Of a DNA stretch of 32,472 nucleotides, positions 1 through 10,251 are shown piece by piece. Within the stretch, counting starts at the first letter, position 1; each line of letters opens with the position of its first letter. This stretch comes from Perkinsus olseni (Eukaryota > Perkinsozoa > Perkinsida): the NCBI GenBank assembly GCA_013115125.1, contig JABANN010000402.1, forward strand, positions 1-32,472. Reading direction: 5' to 3'. Made by a program: the position numbers and the translations under genes. The notes under the pieces are model-generated. The model saw nothing but the letters and a program-made list of their open reading frames with translations. It was not told the DNA's origin and searched no databases.

Positions 1-828
1 ATGCGTTTCTCCGTTTCTACTGTTGTCGCTCTCGCCGGTGCCGTCGCCGTGGCTACTGCCACTGAGGATGCTTGCTCACAGATGTGCTCCAAGGTCGATG
101 GATGCCGCGAGTCCAAGTATGGTTCATACTGCAAGGGTTGGATGACACCTTCCACCTGCTTCGGCCTTGTCGAAAAGGCCGATGGCTCCTATTGCTTCCA
201 GCCTGGTGACGACAGTTGCGTTGGCGAGGCCGTGCCCTGCTCCATGGGGCGCGTGACCACCGCTGAGCCCACCGAATCTCCGGTGACAACTGCGGCCCCT
301 GTAACCAAGTCAGTGGCTACTACCGGTGCTCCTGTTGAGACCACCACCACTACTGCTAAGGCCACCACGCAGGCTGTGGAAACCACTACTGTTGAGAAGA
401 CTACTACTCCTAAGGAGACTACCGTGAAGACTACTACTCCTAAGGATACTACCATAGCAACTACCACTACTACCGAAGCAACCACCACTATTACTACTAC
501 AACCACGACTACCACTACTGAGGCGGCGACTACTACTACTACCGCCGCTCCTGCCTTTGGAGGTAATTTCTGCGGTAACGTGATGGGCCAGAGCTTCACG
601 GTCGACTTCGCCTCTAATGGCCGCGCTACCATTAATGTAATGGGCATGTCTGCTGGTGCTGATTACACTGTTGATGGTGATGATATCGAGTTCTCTAACT
701 ACGATCCCATGCTTGCCAAGTTGATGCATCAGTTCCACATCAATAAGATTGACGCTACCATCGTCAGCCCCGACTCCGTTCATATTAAGATCGGTTTCCT
801 TCTTGACACTACTATCACCAAGTGCTAA
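1..828 (+). CDS. Secreted Thr-rich (mucin-like) protein with Cys-rich head
   Basis: An uninterrupted 275-residue frame starts at the first base of the window, and the near-identical copy at 9994 confirms the same ATG. Residues 1-20 form a signal peptide (MRFSVSTVVALAGAVAVATA). Residues 21-80 hold eight cysteines, which suggests a small disulfide-bonded extracellular module. Residues about 87-187 are almost pure Thr with Ala, Glu, Lys and Val, coded by degenerate ACT/ACC triplets, and look like an O-glycosylated stalk. Residues 188-275 form a compact domain ending in Cys. The product is probably secreted or surface-displayed, perhaps in wall or host contact. I do not recognise a named family; the resemblance to protist secreted mucin-like proteins is by composition only. 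No intron is seen and the upstream promoter lies outside the window. Confidence 0.85.
   Translation: MRFSVSTVVALAGAVAVATATEDACSQMCSKVDGCRESKYGSYCKGWMTPSTCFGLVEKADGSYCFQPGDDSCVGEAVPCSMGRVTTAEPTESPVTTAAPVTKSVATTGAPVETTTTTAKATTQAVETTTVEKTTTPKETTVKTTTPKDTTIATTTTTEATTTITTTTTTTTTEAATTTTTAAPAFGGNFCGNVMGQSFTVDFASNGRATINVMGMSAGADYTVDGDDIEFSNYDPMLAKLMHQFHINKIDATIVSPDSVHIKIGFLLDTTITKC
400..560 (+). repeat. ACT/ACC triplet-rich tract coding Thr stalk
   Basis: Low-complexity Thr codon tract inside the secreted protein. It includes two near-identical copies of the unit TTPKET/TTPKDT (about 409-453) and then long ACT/ACC runs, a likely source of length variation. The antisense Val-rich frame over it is only a shadow. 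Confidence 0.8.
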
Positions 829-1361
829 AAACACTCCCTGTTTGTCTATTTCACTCAGTTTGGCATACTTCATTGAAAGTAAGGTTTTGCCTTCCTCTGT
901 AATCGTCTACTGTCTGTTGTGTTAGTGTAAGTTGTGTGAGACGAGAAAGTTTTACACCGTTTCAGATCGACATGAGAATAACATAAAAGGTGGAAAGACG
1001 AGCTTAAACCCGAAGATTGGTATAAAACGGTGTTCGTTTCCGATAGGATTCTGACCTATAACCGTTGAATCTGGGGAATAGCTAAATGGAAAGACTCGGG
1101 ATCGGAAACCCGAACTTTAGACGAGAGTAGACCATACCATTGACCAAGATTTAACGATCCGTCAATCCGAGGTGACCGAGGTCCCTCATTCGAAGATTAG
1201 TGAGAACCCTATTTTCCTTCGATCCCGCACCGCGCACACTCGTGCAAGGTGCAAGGATCAATCGTACTGAGTCTTGAGTAGGCCGGTGTTGAGGCTCAGG
1301 ATGGATAAGAGACCGCTTTTGTAGTTCCCGTGATCGTGATGCACGAAGCGATAGTATAAGC
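829..1361. other. Intergenic, convergent 3' ends
   Basis: Between the stop of the Thr-rich gene and the stop of the minus-strand TPR-like gene. I see no convincing coding frame, hairpin or repeat here. Confidence 0.6.
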
Positions 1362-2142
1362 TTACATCTTCCTCAGGAATTCCAGGCTCGGATCGAGGCT
1401 CATAGAAGCAATGGTGCTATGCAACTGCTCTATCGCTCCAGCTGATGTGACACCGTAGAACCCGCCAATAGCATGACAAACTGCACGCTGTGCTTCGATA
1501 TTCAACCTGTCGTCGGCCACTGATGTCAGAAACTCCTCGGGGTTCAAGGTCGCAACTTACGGGCTGAGCCTCCAAGACTCCAGAAAGGCTTGCCACGCGG
1601 CCCTTCCATCTCCCTTGTCACGTGACACCAAGCCCTTAGCAAACCACTCCATCGATGACGAAGGGATAAAGTTCGGCATATCCCCTTTTGCGGTACGTAC
1701 CTGTAATGTTATTCAAACTGAGTGATGCTGTTTCGGGTATCGAGTCTCCCGCGTCCCACGTCTCACTTGAGCACGCAATACGAGATCTTTGAGCAATTGG
1801 CTATCGGTCTTGACGCCATTCCCTGGGCCCTTGTATTCACTCACGACTCTACCATACTGACCGGACGCGAACAAAGATCGGCAATGGGACTCCCGTGCCT
1901 TGGTATCAGACGGCTGTAGCGCTACCTGAGCGTTGGATGTGATGGGGTTCGCGAGTACCGAGGGAGCCAAAGCCTACCGCCAACTCTGAGAAGAATACGG
2001 CAGACTCCCAGTCGCATCTTGAGAAAGCGTCCGCTGCTGCCTTCAGGAGAGAATCCATGCTGCTGGCCATGCCACGACGTCCATCCGTGGGAGGCATATT
2101 GGAGGCTGAGCTGAGCGAGACCTTGGGACGCCTAACAAACAT
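1362..2142 (-). CDS. Small TPR-like protein, resembling APC/C TPR subunits (Cdc16/APC7 type)
   Basis: Four exons join in frame on the minus strand: 2142-1978, 1925-1767, 1700-1561 and 1506-1362, with GT-AG introns of 52, 66 and 54 bases, giving about 202 residues. Exon 1 ends and exon 2 begins across the segment SAVFFSELAVALQPSDTKAR, and a later stretch reads MEWFAKGLVSRDKGDGRAAW followed by an F..S..LSP pattern. Both look like TPR helices, and their spacing recalls the N-terminal repeats of Cdc16 or APC7, which act in the anaphase-promoting complex. The protein is far shorter than Cdc16 (600 or more residues), so it is either a truncated relative or an independent small TPR protein. The frame is clean through all exons, which argues for a living gene; the family name is tentative. 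Confidence 0.6.
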
Positions 2143-2218
2143 CCAGTACCGTCACCGGCCCCCCGAGTCATTGACAACTAGAGCGTGCATCAGGATGATG
2201 ATTATGAAAAGAGTTGGT

Positions 2219-2246
2219 ACTCGTAACTCGTAACTCGCAGCTCGCG
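2219..2246. repeat. Short heptamer tandem (ACTCGTA-like, about four units)
   Basis: Between the TPR-like gene start and the aminoacylase stop: two exact ACTCGTA units followed by ACTCGCA and GCTCGCG. Confidence 0.5.
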
Positions 2247-2303
2247 AGTCGAAGTCAACGAAGAAAATTAACAAATGTCAGACATATAATATCGAGGATC
2301 AAA

Positions 2304-4760
2304 TCATGAGTTATGTGGCTCTTCACAGAACTTCATCGGGCCCATGTCGGCCAAGATAGGGAGCACCTTCGCATACACTCGAATGCCTTCTACAAGTGCC
2401 TCTTCGGTGATGAACCTAGTGGGAGAAGATCCGTCGGATGGTCCATGGTCCATAGAATATACAGACTCACTCGTTATGATCGTGCAGAAGTATCGGAGTA
2501 TTGCGCATGGGCGAGAAGCCGAAACACGGCAGACCTTTCGCTCTGAAATACCTGTCAAAAACGGGTGATTGCAACGAGGGGGGGGGTGAATTCGGAGAGA
2601 GGGTCACGACCCAATGACGACCTTGGAAAAGTCGCCATCCCGCGGGGCCTCGACATCTCACACCTCGTGTACAATATCGAATTCTTAAAAGCTCTTGAAC
2701 GCTTACCGACCTGCTATCAGTGCCACTCGGGAATATCTCAAGGGTCGCTTCGACTCCGACCTCCCGTTCGATGGAGCTCTGGAAGGCCAGTAGCCACGGG
2801 TTCGACATACTCAGTGGCGGCGGGTGCTCAGCAAAGTTCTGAAAAGTGGACCATGGAGATGGAGATAAACGTGAGAGTTCACACTAGCATGATAGTGAAA
2901 GCATCGAGACGGAAGACAGATGCGATTATGTTCAGCATACATCAAATTCGACCTCAACTTCATCTTTGTATTCTCCGAGCCAACCGTCGAATATGTTCTT
3001 GAGCTGGGCGCGATCGATGTGGAGTGGTACCTGCAAATGAGACCGCTCGCTGGTGAGGACTCGCATCAAAACTCACTCTGATGTCCACGCCAACGAGAGC
3101 CTCTGATGGTATAACGTTGAGAGCGAAACCGGACTTCGTGCTACGACAACAGCATGTTGCCAGCAATGAGTTGTAGCCCTGGCTAGCCTCCTCGGAGAGA
3201 GCTCGCACAGCGGCCTACCTGCTGCTGGGTACTCCGGTCTGCAATGCGGTGACGTTGACTGTGAGGACATCGCCGAGGGTTTTAGCTGCAGCTGCTGGCC
3301 CGCATGAACTATCATCCAGTATCTTGCGTTGCTCAGCGCGCACCGCGTAGATTCTGGAGAGTATAGTCACCTACAACAGGTGTGATTATTCACAGATTCA
3401 CGATGAACACGAACGTGTGGTACCAATTTCTCGACTGCCGTATTGTCGATGAAGCGGCTGCCATGACCAGTGTTGCCCTTCACGCGGAAGGCCACCCAGT
3501 TGGTAGCACGTTCTCCGTAGAACACAGTGTATCTGTTGCACGGGCTGTGATGGTCGAATCACAACAGGTGAGCATATACTTTTCAGAGGACGGATTGGCC
3601 AGGCCCTCATCGAGGACCATACCCACGTTTAGGTCAGCGAACTCCGGGCTCTCAGCGAACTTCATGGCACCTGCCAAGCATCCAAAGCCAGCACTACGAT
3701 GCTAGTCATGGATTTCCTCAGCCGCTTGGACGGGATGAGACGAGCGACCAATGCAGTATACAGCGCTCACCATCTGCACCACCAACCTCCTCGTCGGGAA
3801 CCAAGGATATGTGGATCGTCCGACGGAGCTGTTGTCCTTGAGCGAATATACGACGGAGGCCTTCAATGTAACTGTTGATAGACGACGACAGGTGTACAGA
3901 TCCTCAAGTCTCCGGGAGTATCGGTAGCGCTAGGAATGCCAGCCTGGAACTCTCTCTATCCGCCTGTCCTCCCAGACGCGGACTCGACAGGTTACTCAGT
4001 AGTCGCGCCCGTCCCTACCCGGTGAGCACACATTTCATATCTTGAGTGCCTCGGCCGTAAATTTGTCCATCCTCGATCACTGCCTCGAAGGGGTCAGTTT
4101 TCCAATGCTGTCGGAACACAGGGACGACCTATACACCATCCTGCAGCCCCGCACCAGAGTGTATGCTGCTCACGTCGTAATGACCGTTGAGAAGTATCGT
4201 ACTGAGGGCAGGATCAGTGCCTGGGAAGGCAGCCAAGATCACCGGTTTGCCTGGTACGTATCTGATGAGAAATGACGAGCCGCAGGAGGTACAGCTATAA
4301 TCCAGCAGCCGTCCACCGACTCCCTTACTCAATCGCTCTGATGTTGGTGACGCCTGTTATCTCTCCCAACCACTTCTGTAACAGCTCAGCGCATTTTGCA
4401 TAGGAACCGGAAGTAACACCTTGTAGGAGCACCCAGTAGATCCAGAAGTCTCCTCGCCGGGCCCAAGCTATATGAAGCCTCAACCACCGACACCCAAAAC
4501 CTACCTTCACCACTAATCGTGGGAATTCTCACCAGCTGTCGGAATCTGTCAATGCAGTCTCTGTCCTCTTCTGTGAGCGGACCCGACACTGCGGTCGTCG
4601 CAACAAAAGACGATCTATCTTGTTTGTCATCCTGAATGGCGTCTTTCAGCCAATGTATCTGCTACCACTCACCTACCGATGTACTCCTGCGCTTCGCCTC
4701 GCAGCCGCAAGGAGAGTCTACGACTGCTTTCTCAGCGTTCTGGTTGGAAGTAGGGGGCAT
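2304..4760 (-). CDS. ACY1: Aminoacylase-1 (M20 family N-acyl-L-amino acid amidohydrolase)
   Basis: A complete gene of about 14 exons and 474 residues; animal ACY1 has about 408, and the excess is an N-terminal extension. It hydrolyses N-acetylated amino acids, normally in the cytosol as a zinc-dependent dimer. Joined across GT-AG introns, the exons give the M20 signatures in order: NGHYD then VVPVF (metal His about 128, Asp 130), GRGTQDMKC (Asp 160), VPDEEVGG (base Glu 194 and metal Glu 195), VLDEGLANP (Glu 222), GNTGHGSRF (dimer-contributed His 254), ALNVIPSEA, and [18 protein letters not shown] (metal His 434). The first coding exon is taken as 4760-4677 because the frame near 4589 opens with GTG, not ATG, and a 45-base intron (4676-4632) joins the two in phase 0. 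The tract CCCTTTTTTAG lies just upstream of the ATG. Other introns include one of 45 bases inside NGHYD/VVPV. No defect is seen. Confidence 0.93.
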
Positions 4761-4774
4761 TAAGGCTAAAAAAG
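4761..4774 (-). promoter_or_regulatory. Candidate spliced-leader acceptor for ACY1
   Basis: Read on the minus strand, a CCCTTTTTTAG tract ends five bases before the ATG at 4760. A pyrimidine run plus AG this close to a start is what trans-splicing of a leader would use. Spliced-leader trans-splicing is established in dinoflagellates and Perkinsus; its use here is inference. Confidence 0.45.
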
Positions 4775-4778
4775 GGAT

Positions 4779-4872
4779 CCTGCTCGGAGGAGCAGGAAGA
4801 AACCCAGGAAGACGCCCGTCGGCGATGACCGACAGACGACCACTCTGTCGGGGTTGGCAAGCAGCAACAACC
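4779..4872 (-). other. Three successive short hairpins upstream of ACY1
   Basis: Perfect stems occur at 4779-4785/4790-4796 (CCTGCTC with a 4-base loop), 4829-4835/4845-4851 (CCGACAG) and 4852-4856/4868-4872 (GGTTG). They sit in the promoter or outron of ACY1, between it and the end of the next upstream minus-strand gene. Function unknown. Confidence 0.4.
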
Positions 4873-5064
4873 GGGTCGGGGCCGATGGTTCTATAACCGT
4901 ATTTTGATTACCAACCCGAGGAGCACAAACATGGTACTAAATTGATCGAGAGGCAAACAGGGAGATAGAGACTATTGAGCACGACTTAATAACCCAACAA
5001 CAGACCACCTGGGAGGGCCAATGACTATCAGTCATGCTAACAGAGAGTTTAATTTCTCAACCTA
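4873..5064. other. Intergenic spacer
   Basis: Between the hairpins upstream of ACY1 and the stop of the large minus-strand gene. No coding frame or repeat that I can support. Confidence 0.6.
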
Positions 5065-8000
5065 CTACAGACTACTCAAGTCCACTGACGCGAACAGCTT
5101 CTCGAGCTCTGTGGTCTCCACATCCGCGCCGTCCGATCCCGAAGGCTTGCCGAACAGCGCCGTCAAAGGGTCATCGTTGCTGTCCTCCAGGGCCCGACCA
5201 GTAGCGGGCGCGGTTCGCTCGACCAGCCATTCGCTTTGGAGAAGATCATCAGTGTACTTTCTGGGGTCGTAAACGCCCGCTGGCCCCCCGGATTGGCTAT
5301 CCTCGCGGGGAGATGACCGACGAGGAGACAGCTGTGCCCAGCGTTCCTCCTCGACAGCTGCCTCCCTCTCATCTTCCACCTTCACTTGAGGTGCTGCTGG
5401 AACCACGGACTTACCATATTGTACAGGATGCAGTTCTACTATGGCGGCTACTAGCTCCGAGTCTGCTGCAACACCCGTGGCCTCCTCGGCCGTCGCAATG
5501 ATATCCGGGTGCTCAGACTCCTCTTCCACTAGCGTCGCCTCAACGATGGTTTCGCCAACATCCTCAGCCTGCCGCATCTTTCCAAGACACATCACGCCAA
5601 GGTGGTCGGTGAACTCGGTGCGGGCCTCCGTTTTGATTGTTACATCGAGAGTGGTCGCTGGAAGGAGCTCGGTAGTCGCTGCCTTCATCACAATGGCCTC
5701 GACATAGCTGTGGGCCATCTGGCCAACGTCAGGCTTTATCCCCGACGGACCTCCACCTCTCGCAACCCCGTTCTTAACAGCCCCAAGCTTGGTCCCTGCA
5801 GATCTTGGCCTTCTCGTTGGGTCTTTTCGTGTGGACGACGGAGCTAAAGGACATAACACAAGTTGTTAACCCGTCCGCCAACCGAGTTCTGGAAACCCTA
5901 ATGTCTCAGAACGACCACTTACCCGGTTTGGCTCGAAACTGCCGCGACAGAGTGAGCACTGGGGCCTTCCGGCGGAGCCTTGGCTTGCTGAGTCTCTCTA
6001 TGGAGCTCTTCTGGGCCTCGGACATAGCAACCCTAAGCTCGACAGTCCTACGTTGCTTTTCAAGACGAGCCCTACTTCATCTGCGCGAGCCTCTTCGTCG
6101 CCTCCGATGCCGTCACCACTGGTCCTTCATCTTCCGTCTGGCCCGTACCCTGCCTACCGTACGCCCTCCGCAGCAATCTTCTATCACTGGCTGCATTCCG
6201 CCGGGCGAAGGCACACCTAAACCCATGATAGCCAGCGAACACATAGAGGGGGGAGGCCTGACCTTGAGCAGAGCCCCTTGGGGACGGCGCCACCCAACGA
6301 GCCTGCAGAGCTGATGGGCTTCCGTGGCCTACTCCCACAACCGGGGCACGATCGATACACCTTGGCTGCATTTACAGATCTCCAAAACTGCCCTGGGGGC
6401 GGATCTAGTGACGAAGTGGGTCGGCCTTCGAAAGCAACAGATTGCCACCCACCCTCCCTGCCAGTCGTCCCTGGTATTCGGCCCCACCGGCGTCGCTTGA
6501 GCCTCTCATTAATGATGCGAGCAACCTCTAAAACGTGGAGTAGGAGGCCAAGCATGACTTTATCGTCGAAGTCTTCATGACGCGTCTCGTCGTTGCCCTG
6601 CCAAAGAGAGTGTCTGTAACCAAGTCACTTAAAGCGCCGGAGAGCACACTCCGAGGGAGAATGATCCGTCGTACTAGGTCGATGAGGAGAGCAGAGTAGA
6701 GCGCGTCGGAAGATAATAGACGAACGTGACTCACATCCGCCCCGATGCTGATGCCCCTCAGACTGGCCCTAGTCTCCTCACAAGAGTGTCGGCGAGGATG
6801 AGCATGGACGTCGCAGAACATACCTGGACGCTCCACTAACAACGGTCTAGTACTTGAAGGCGCTTACCAGTGCATCTGCAGGGCTTGGTGAAGGCCAGCA
6901 AAGGCTTCAGGCAGCCCGGATACATGCAGGAGAAATGCTGCATGATTTCACCAACATTGAAGGCTCGCTCGAGATACGTTTTCGCAGCAAGAAGATAGCC
7001 TTGTTCACACAGTACCTATGGAGCGACACGGCTCGGTGGTGCCCCGTGACAGCCGACCCACCTTGGCCCGCTTCAGCCTCCCCCAGCGCCTCAAGAGGAT
7101 GTAGCATGGAGCCCGACCCTGCTCGAAGTTAACTCCTAACGACGCTACGAAGTCGTCTATGGTCCGAGGTCGATCCACGCTGTGACGTCCTGGAGCGTGG
7201 GTGCCCGCCGCTGGGATGAATCTGAGGATTCTGCCTCTGAGCTCACCGCGGGGCAGCCGACAACACACTCACCGACAATTATCGACTTCATCATTTAACA
7301 TGAACATAGCCCCGCGCACCCTTCTAGTGAATCGATCCCCTGAGGAGCACCATCCGCTAGGCGACCGGCGATGCATCCGTGCCTACCACGGAGCCTGGCC
7401 ACCATCTCGTCGTACTGACCGGCTCGATTGGTCTCGGAGCTCATGCGAATTTTGTAGTTGAAGCACCTCCCAAGTGAGCGACTCAACGGTGCCCAAAAGG
7501 TCAATCCCTGACGACTGAGAGCCCATCGTCTGTTGGACTGAATCTAATAACAGCAACAGCACTGGGGCTACCTCAACATCTACCCGGCCATACCCTTTTC
7601 ATGAGGAGCTCTCTGCAGTACTGGCCTAATTGCGGCGGGGCGATCTTCCAAAACCTCAGCACCTCGATTCCTTCACCCCAGCGCAAGGACCCCTTCCTGG
7701 TCACCCTCGTGGGCCTCAGAATCAACGCACTCTCATAAGCGAGGAGCCTCGCAGTTCCTTCCGCATCGCTCCGCCCGAGTGTTCTATCTCCCGCCATCAC
7801 ATCAAAGACAAAACCGTGAGCCCGCACTTCCACGACGGGCATGGGCCTCTTCAAGTCGACATACACCGAGCCATCCTCCCGTACACTAACGCCGACGTCG
7901 CCGGCTCGGACAGCCACGGAGCGGTCCAACTCAGGGCACCCGAAAAGGTCGCACAACCGTTCAGTCCCGACAGCGCGGCATAGATCAACAAAAAGGCCCT

Positions 8001-9835
8001 CGAGGAAGTGGTCGCTTGAGATGTGGAAAAGGTCTCGACTTCTCGATACGGCATGGTTCACTAGAGTGTAGACCTTTCGTTTCACAGCGCCGTGCTGCTG
8101 CATTGCCCGGTGTAGCCCTTGGAGTCGCTCGTGGTCTGCCTCGCCACTCTGGGCCAAAGGAAGACGTCCACTGGGCGAGTCTATTCTAGAAACCAACCTG
8201 AATGAAGGAACACAGCAGTAGCAGGTACGGAATGGGGGTGATCTCACCGTAACTTCCTGGCTTGCTTGAGCAGAAACTCGAAGGCATCGTGGCAGTGATT
8301 GGGCCCAAGGGCCCTCTTATACTCGTCCAATGCATCCCTTACCGCTGGGTCATCCGGGCCACTCTTCCGCAGCAGCCGGAATAGGTGAAATAGGGCCTTG
8401 TCGATCTTGGCAACGACGTTGCTGCTCTTGGGTCGTGCAAGCTCGAACAAGGGCCTGAAGCGGTAAGATGTAAAGATACTTCAACCTCGACCTGCGGCAA
8501 AGACTCTGCCGAAGCCTTATCAGCTCCGCACCTTTCGAGACGATCTCGCTCCGCTTCTTCTTCTGCCTCCATCGCCTCCCTTTTTTCCACGATCCTCCGT
8601 TCAGCTATTCGCGTTATGACGTCCAAGGCCTGGAGTCGGCTCAGCCCCCTGACTCTGTAGGAAGACTTCTGGCGAGGCGTGAGGCTTGCCCAGAACCGAA
8701 GTAGTGAAGAGACGTCCAGGGTGGTGTAACCATGCTGCTTCTCGAAGGCCTCCACGACAGGGAAGGCGTGGCCGTCGCCATTGGTCAGGTCGGAGAGGTA
8801 CTCTGACAGGTCCCTCTCCCTTACTCTGATCGCATAACTCGAAATCGGCTAGGCCTCCTCAGCTGGTTAGCTCACCCCTTGAGGCCCCACTTGGTCTTGT
8901 CATTGATCGAATTGAAGAAGTTGAGGACTTCGGCTGGAATGAGTTTCGATTCGCCTTCAAAGAAGCTTTTGGGGCCGCGTCGAGGCAGGATGCAGTCGTC
9001 GCCGAGTCTCTGAGTACTCCCTTCACACGCAATGTAGAGGTCGATGATCCGGGCGTACTGTAGGGCCTTTGAGGATACTGACAGGACCGACGTTTGGAGT
9101 CTGATGGTCGCAATTCTAACGTCCGTTACCAGTATGCTCTACAGGGCCCCCTCCAAAGGCCGCTGTTAAGGTTCCCCCGGTGGGAATCGGTTTGAGAATA
9201 GGTACTGTAGACGACGGCGGAGCGCCTTGGCTGGGCGTAGTCAGCATGCTACCCCTGGAAGGAGTGACGACAGGCTTCGGTGGCAGCAGCGGAAGAGACC
9301 CCAACCAGTGGACCTTACAGTGAGAACGGTCGTCAGTATTGTAAGTACAGAATTCGTTTACCTCCCTCCGCAGTGCGAATAGACCATAGACAGCACGGAC
9401 GACATCTTTCCGCTTCAGACGATATGCCATCTCCCGCTCTGTGTTGGCTTGGTGGTTTTCAAACTCGCTCCCCGCAGCCTGCCGCATGCCGTTCGAGACG
9501 TCTTCCGATGGGGCGCGTTTATTTTGGTAATGATCAATCCAATATCTGAAGAGCAGGCGAGTGCCGATCGATGCGGCCTGCACTATTTGGACGCTCATTT
9601 GTCTCATCCCTTACTGGATATAAACTTCTTCGTCCTCGGGAGGGTCACACCCAACCCGTTCAGCGAATTCCTCCACGAGCCACATGACGAAGCAAGCCTC
9701 GGCGATACACAGCTTCCCTGCGCTTAATGCTGTAACAAGACGAAGGTGCTCCGGTGACTCCTCTCGCTGTAATAGTATTCTCCGCAACGACAAAGAGCTC
9801 GCCCGATCCTCAACGGGTCGAGACGCTGCTGTCAT
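5065..9835 (-). CDS. Large multi-exon protein of unknown family with coiled-coil and acidic tail
   Basis: About 16-18 exons joined by short GT-AG introns give an open protein of roughly 1,200 residues from ATG 9835 to TAG 5065. The start is followed by helical text (ACFVMWLVEEFAERV), and exons join cleanly at 9650-9550 (VYI/QYWIDHYQNKR). A Pro-rich stretch lies near 9300-9150 (PPKPVV, PPSSTVPILKP). Then come LIPAEVLNFFNSINDKTKWG (near 8900) and a coiled coil with IVEKREAMEAEEEAERDR (near 8580). A long middle exon at about 8200-7590 contains LVNHAVSRSRDLFHISSDHF. A Cys-containing segment near 6950 reads MQHFSCMYPGCLKPLLAF, a helical segment near 6550 reads VMLGLLLHVLEVARIINERL, and the last exon (from about 5846) is Glu/Asp-rich. 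I recognise no catalytic domain. One gene is favoured because phases match throughout, but two genes cannot be excluded; a few inner junctions (7450-7290, 6500-6060) are uncertain, and one inferred intron there would be only about 33 bases. Confidence 0.55.
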
Positions 9836-9993
9836 ACGGAATGATAATTCTCAACTGATGAACCTTGGCTGATTCGTTGACGGTCATTCCGAATCTGTGC
9901 TCAGCCCATAGTTCAAGGGATTATGAATCTTCTTTTTGAGACCTGTTCGGCTTCCCCCGCGCAGTTCTTTATTTTCTCCCTCGAGTTTACTCT
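9836..9993. promoter_or_regulatory. Short divergent intergenic region
   Basis: 158 bases separate the ATG of the large minus-strand gene from the ATG of the truncated Cys-rich copy. A pyrimidine-rich tract (about 9965-9985, TTCTTTATTTTCTCCCTCGAG read in part) precedes the plus-strand ATG and could serve as leader acceptor. Probably a shared bidirectional promoter. Confidence 0.4.
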
Positions 9994-10251
9994 ATGCGTT
10001 TCTCCGTTTCTACTGTTGTCGCTCTCACCGGTGCCGTCGCCGTGGCTGCTGCCACTGAGGATGCTTGCTCACAGATGTGCTCCAAGGTCGATGGATGCCG
10101 CAAGTCCAAGTATGGTTCATACTGCAAGGGTTGGATGACACCTTCCACCTGCTTCGGCCTTGTTGAAAAGGCCGATGGCTCCTATTGCTTCCAGCCTGGT
10201 GACGACAGTTGCGTTGGCGAGGCCGTGACCACACTCAACTCGAACATTTAA
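9994..10251 (+). CDS. Truncated near-identical copy of the secreted Cys-rich head
   Basis: The first 234 bases match bases 1-234 of the window with only four differences, three of which change an amino acid (A12T, T19A, E37K). The signal peptide and seven of the eight cysteines are kept. At GAGGCCGTG the match ends. The copy runs on for a few codons (TTLNSNI) to a stop, so the Thr stalk and C-terminal domain are missing and the predicted product has 85 residues. It could be a recent 5' duplication relic or a short soluble form of the same module. The match breaks next to a CGTGACCAC string that also occurs a few codons later in the full gene, so a small deletion at microhomology may have contributed. 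Confidence 0.75.
   Translation: MRFSVSTVVALTGAVAVAAATEDACSQMCSKVDGCRKSKYGSYCKGWMTPSTCFGLVEKADGSYCFQPGDDSCVGEAVTTLNSNI

Noticed and set aside
189-647. Val-rich minus-strand frame over the Thr tract
   Set aside because: Exact antisense shadow of the ACT/ACC-coded Thr stalk.
310-873. Ser-rich minus-strand frame of 187 codons
   Set aside because: Another antisense shadow of the low-complexity tract; the plus-strand gene has a signal peptide, Cys pattern and a duplicated copy.
4386-4589. ACY1 starting at 4589
   Set aside because: The codon there is GTG, and a 45-base phase-0 intron links to an ATG exon at 4760 that follows a pyrimidine-AG acceptor.
4775-4900. Pol III-type small RNA gene ending in a T run
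   Set aside because: The T run reads better as the pyrimidine tract of a splice acceptor right before the ACY1 start; no convincing internal A or B box.
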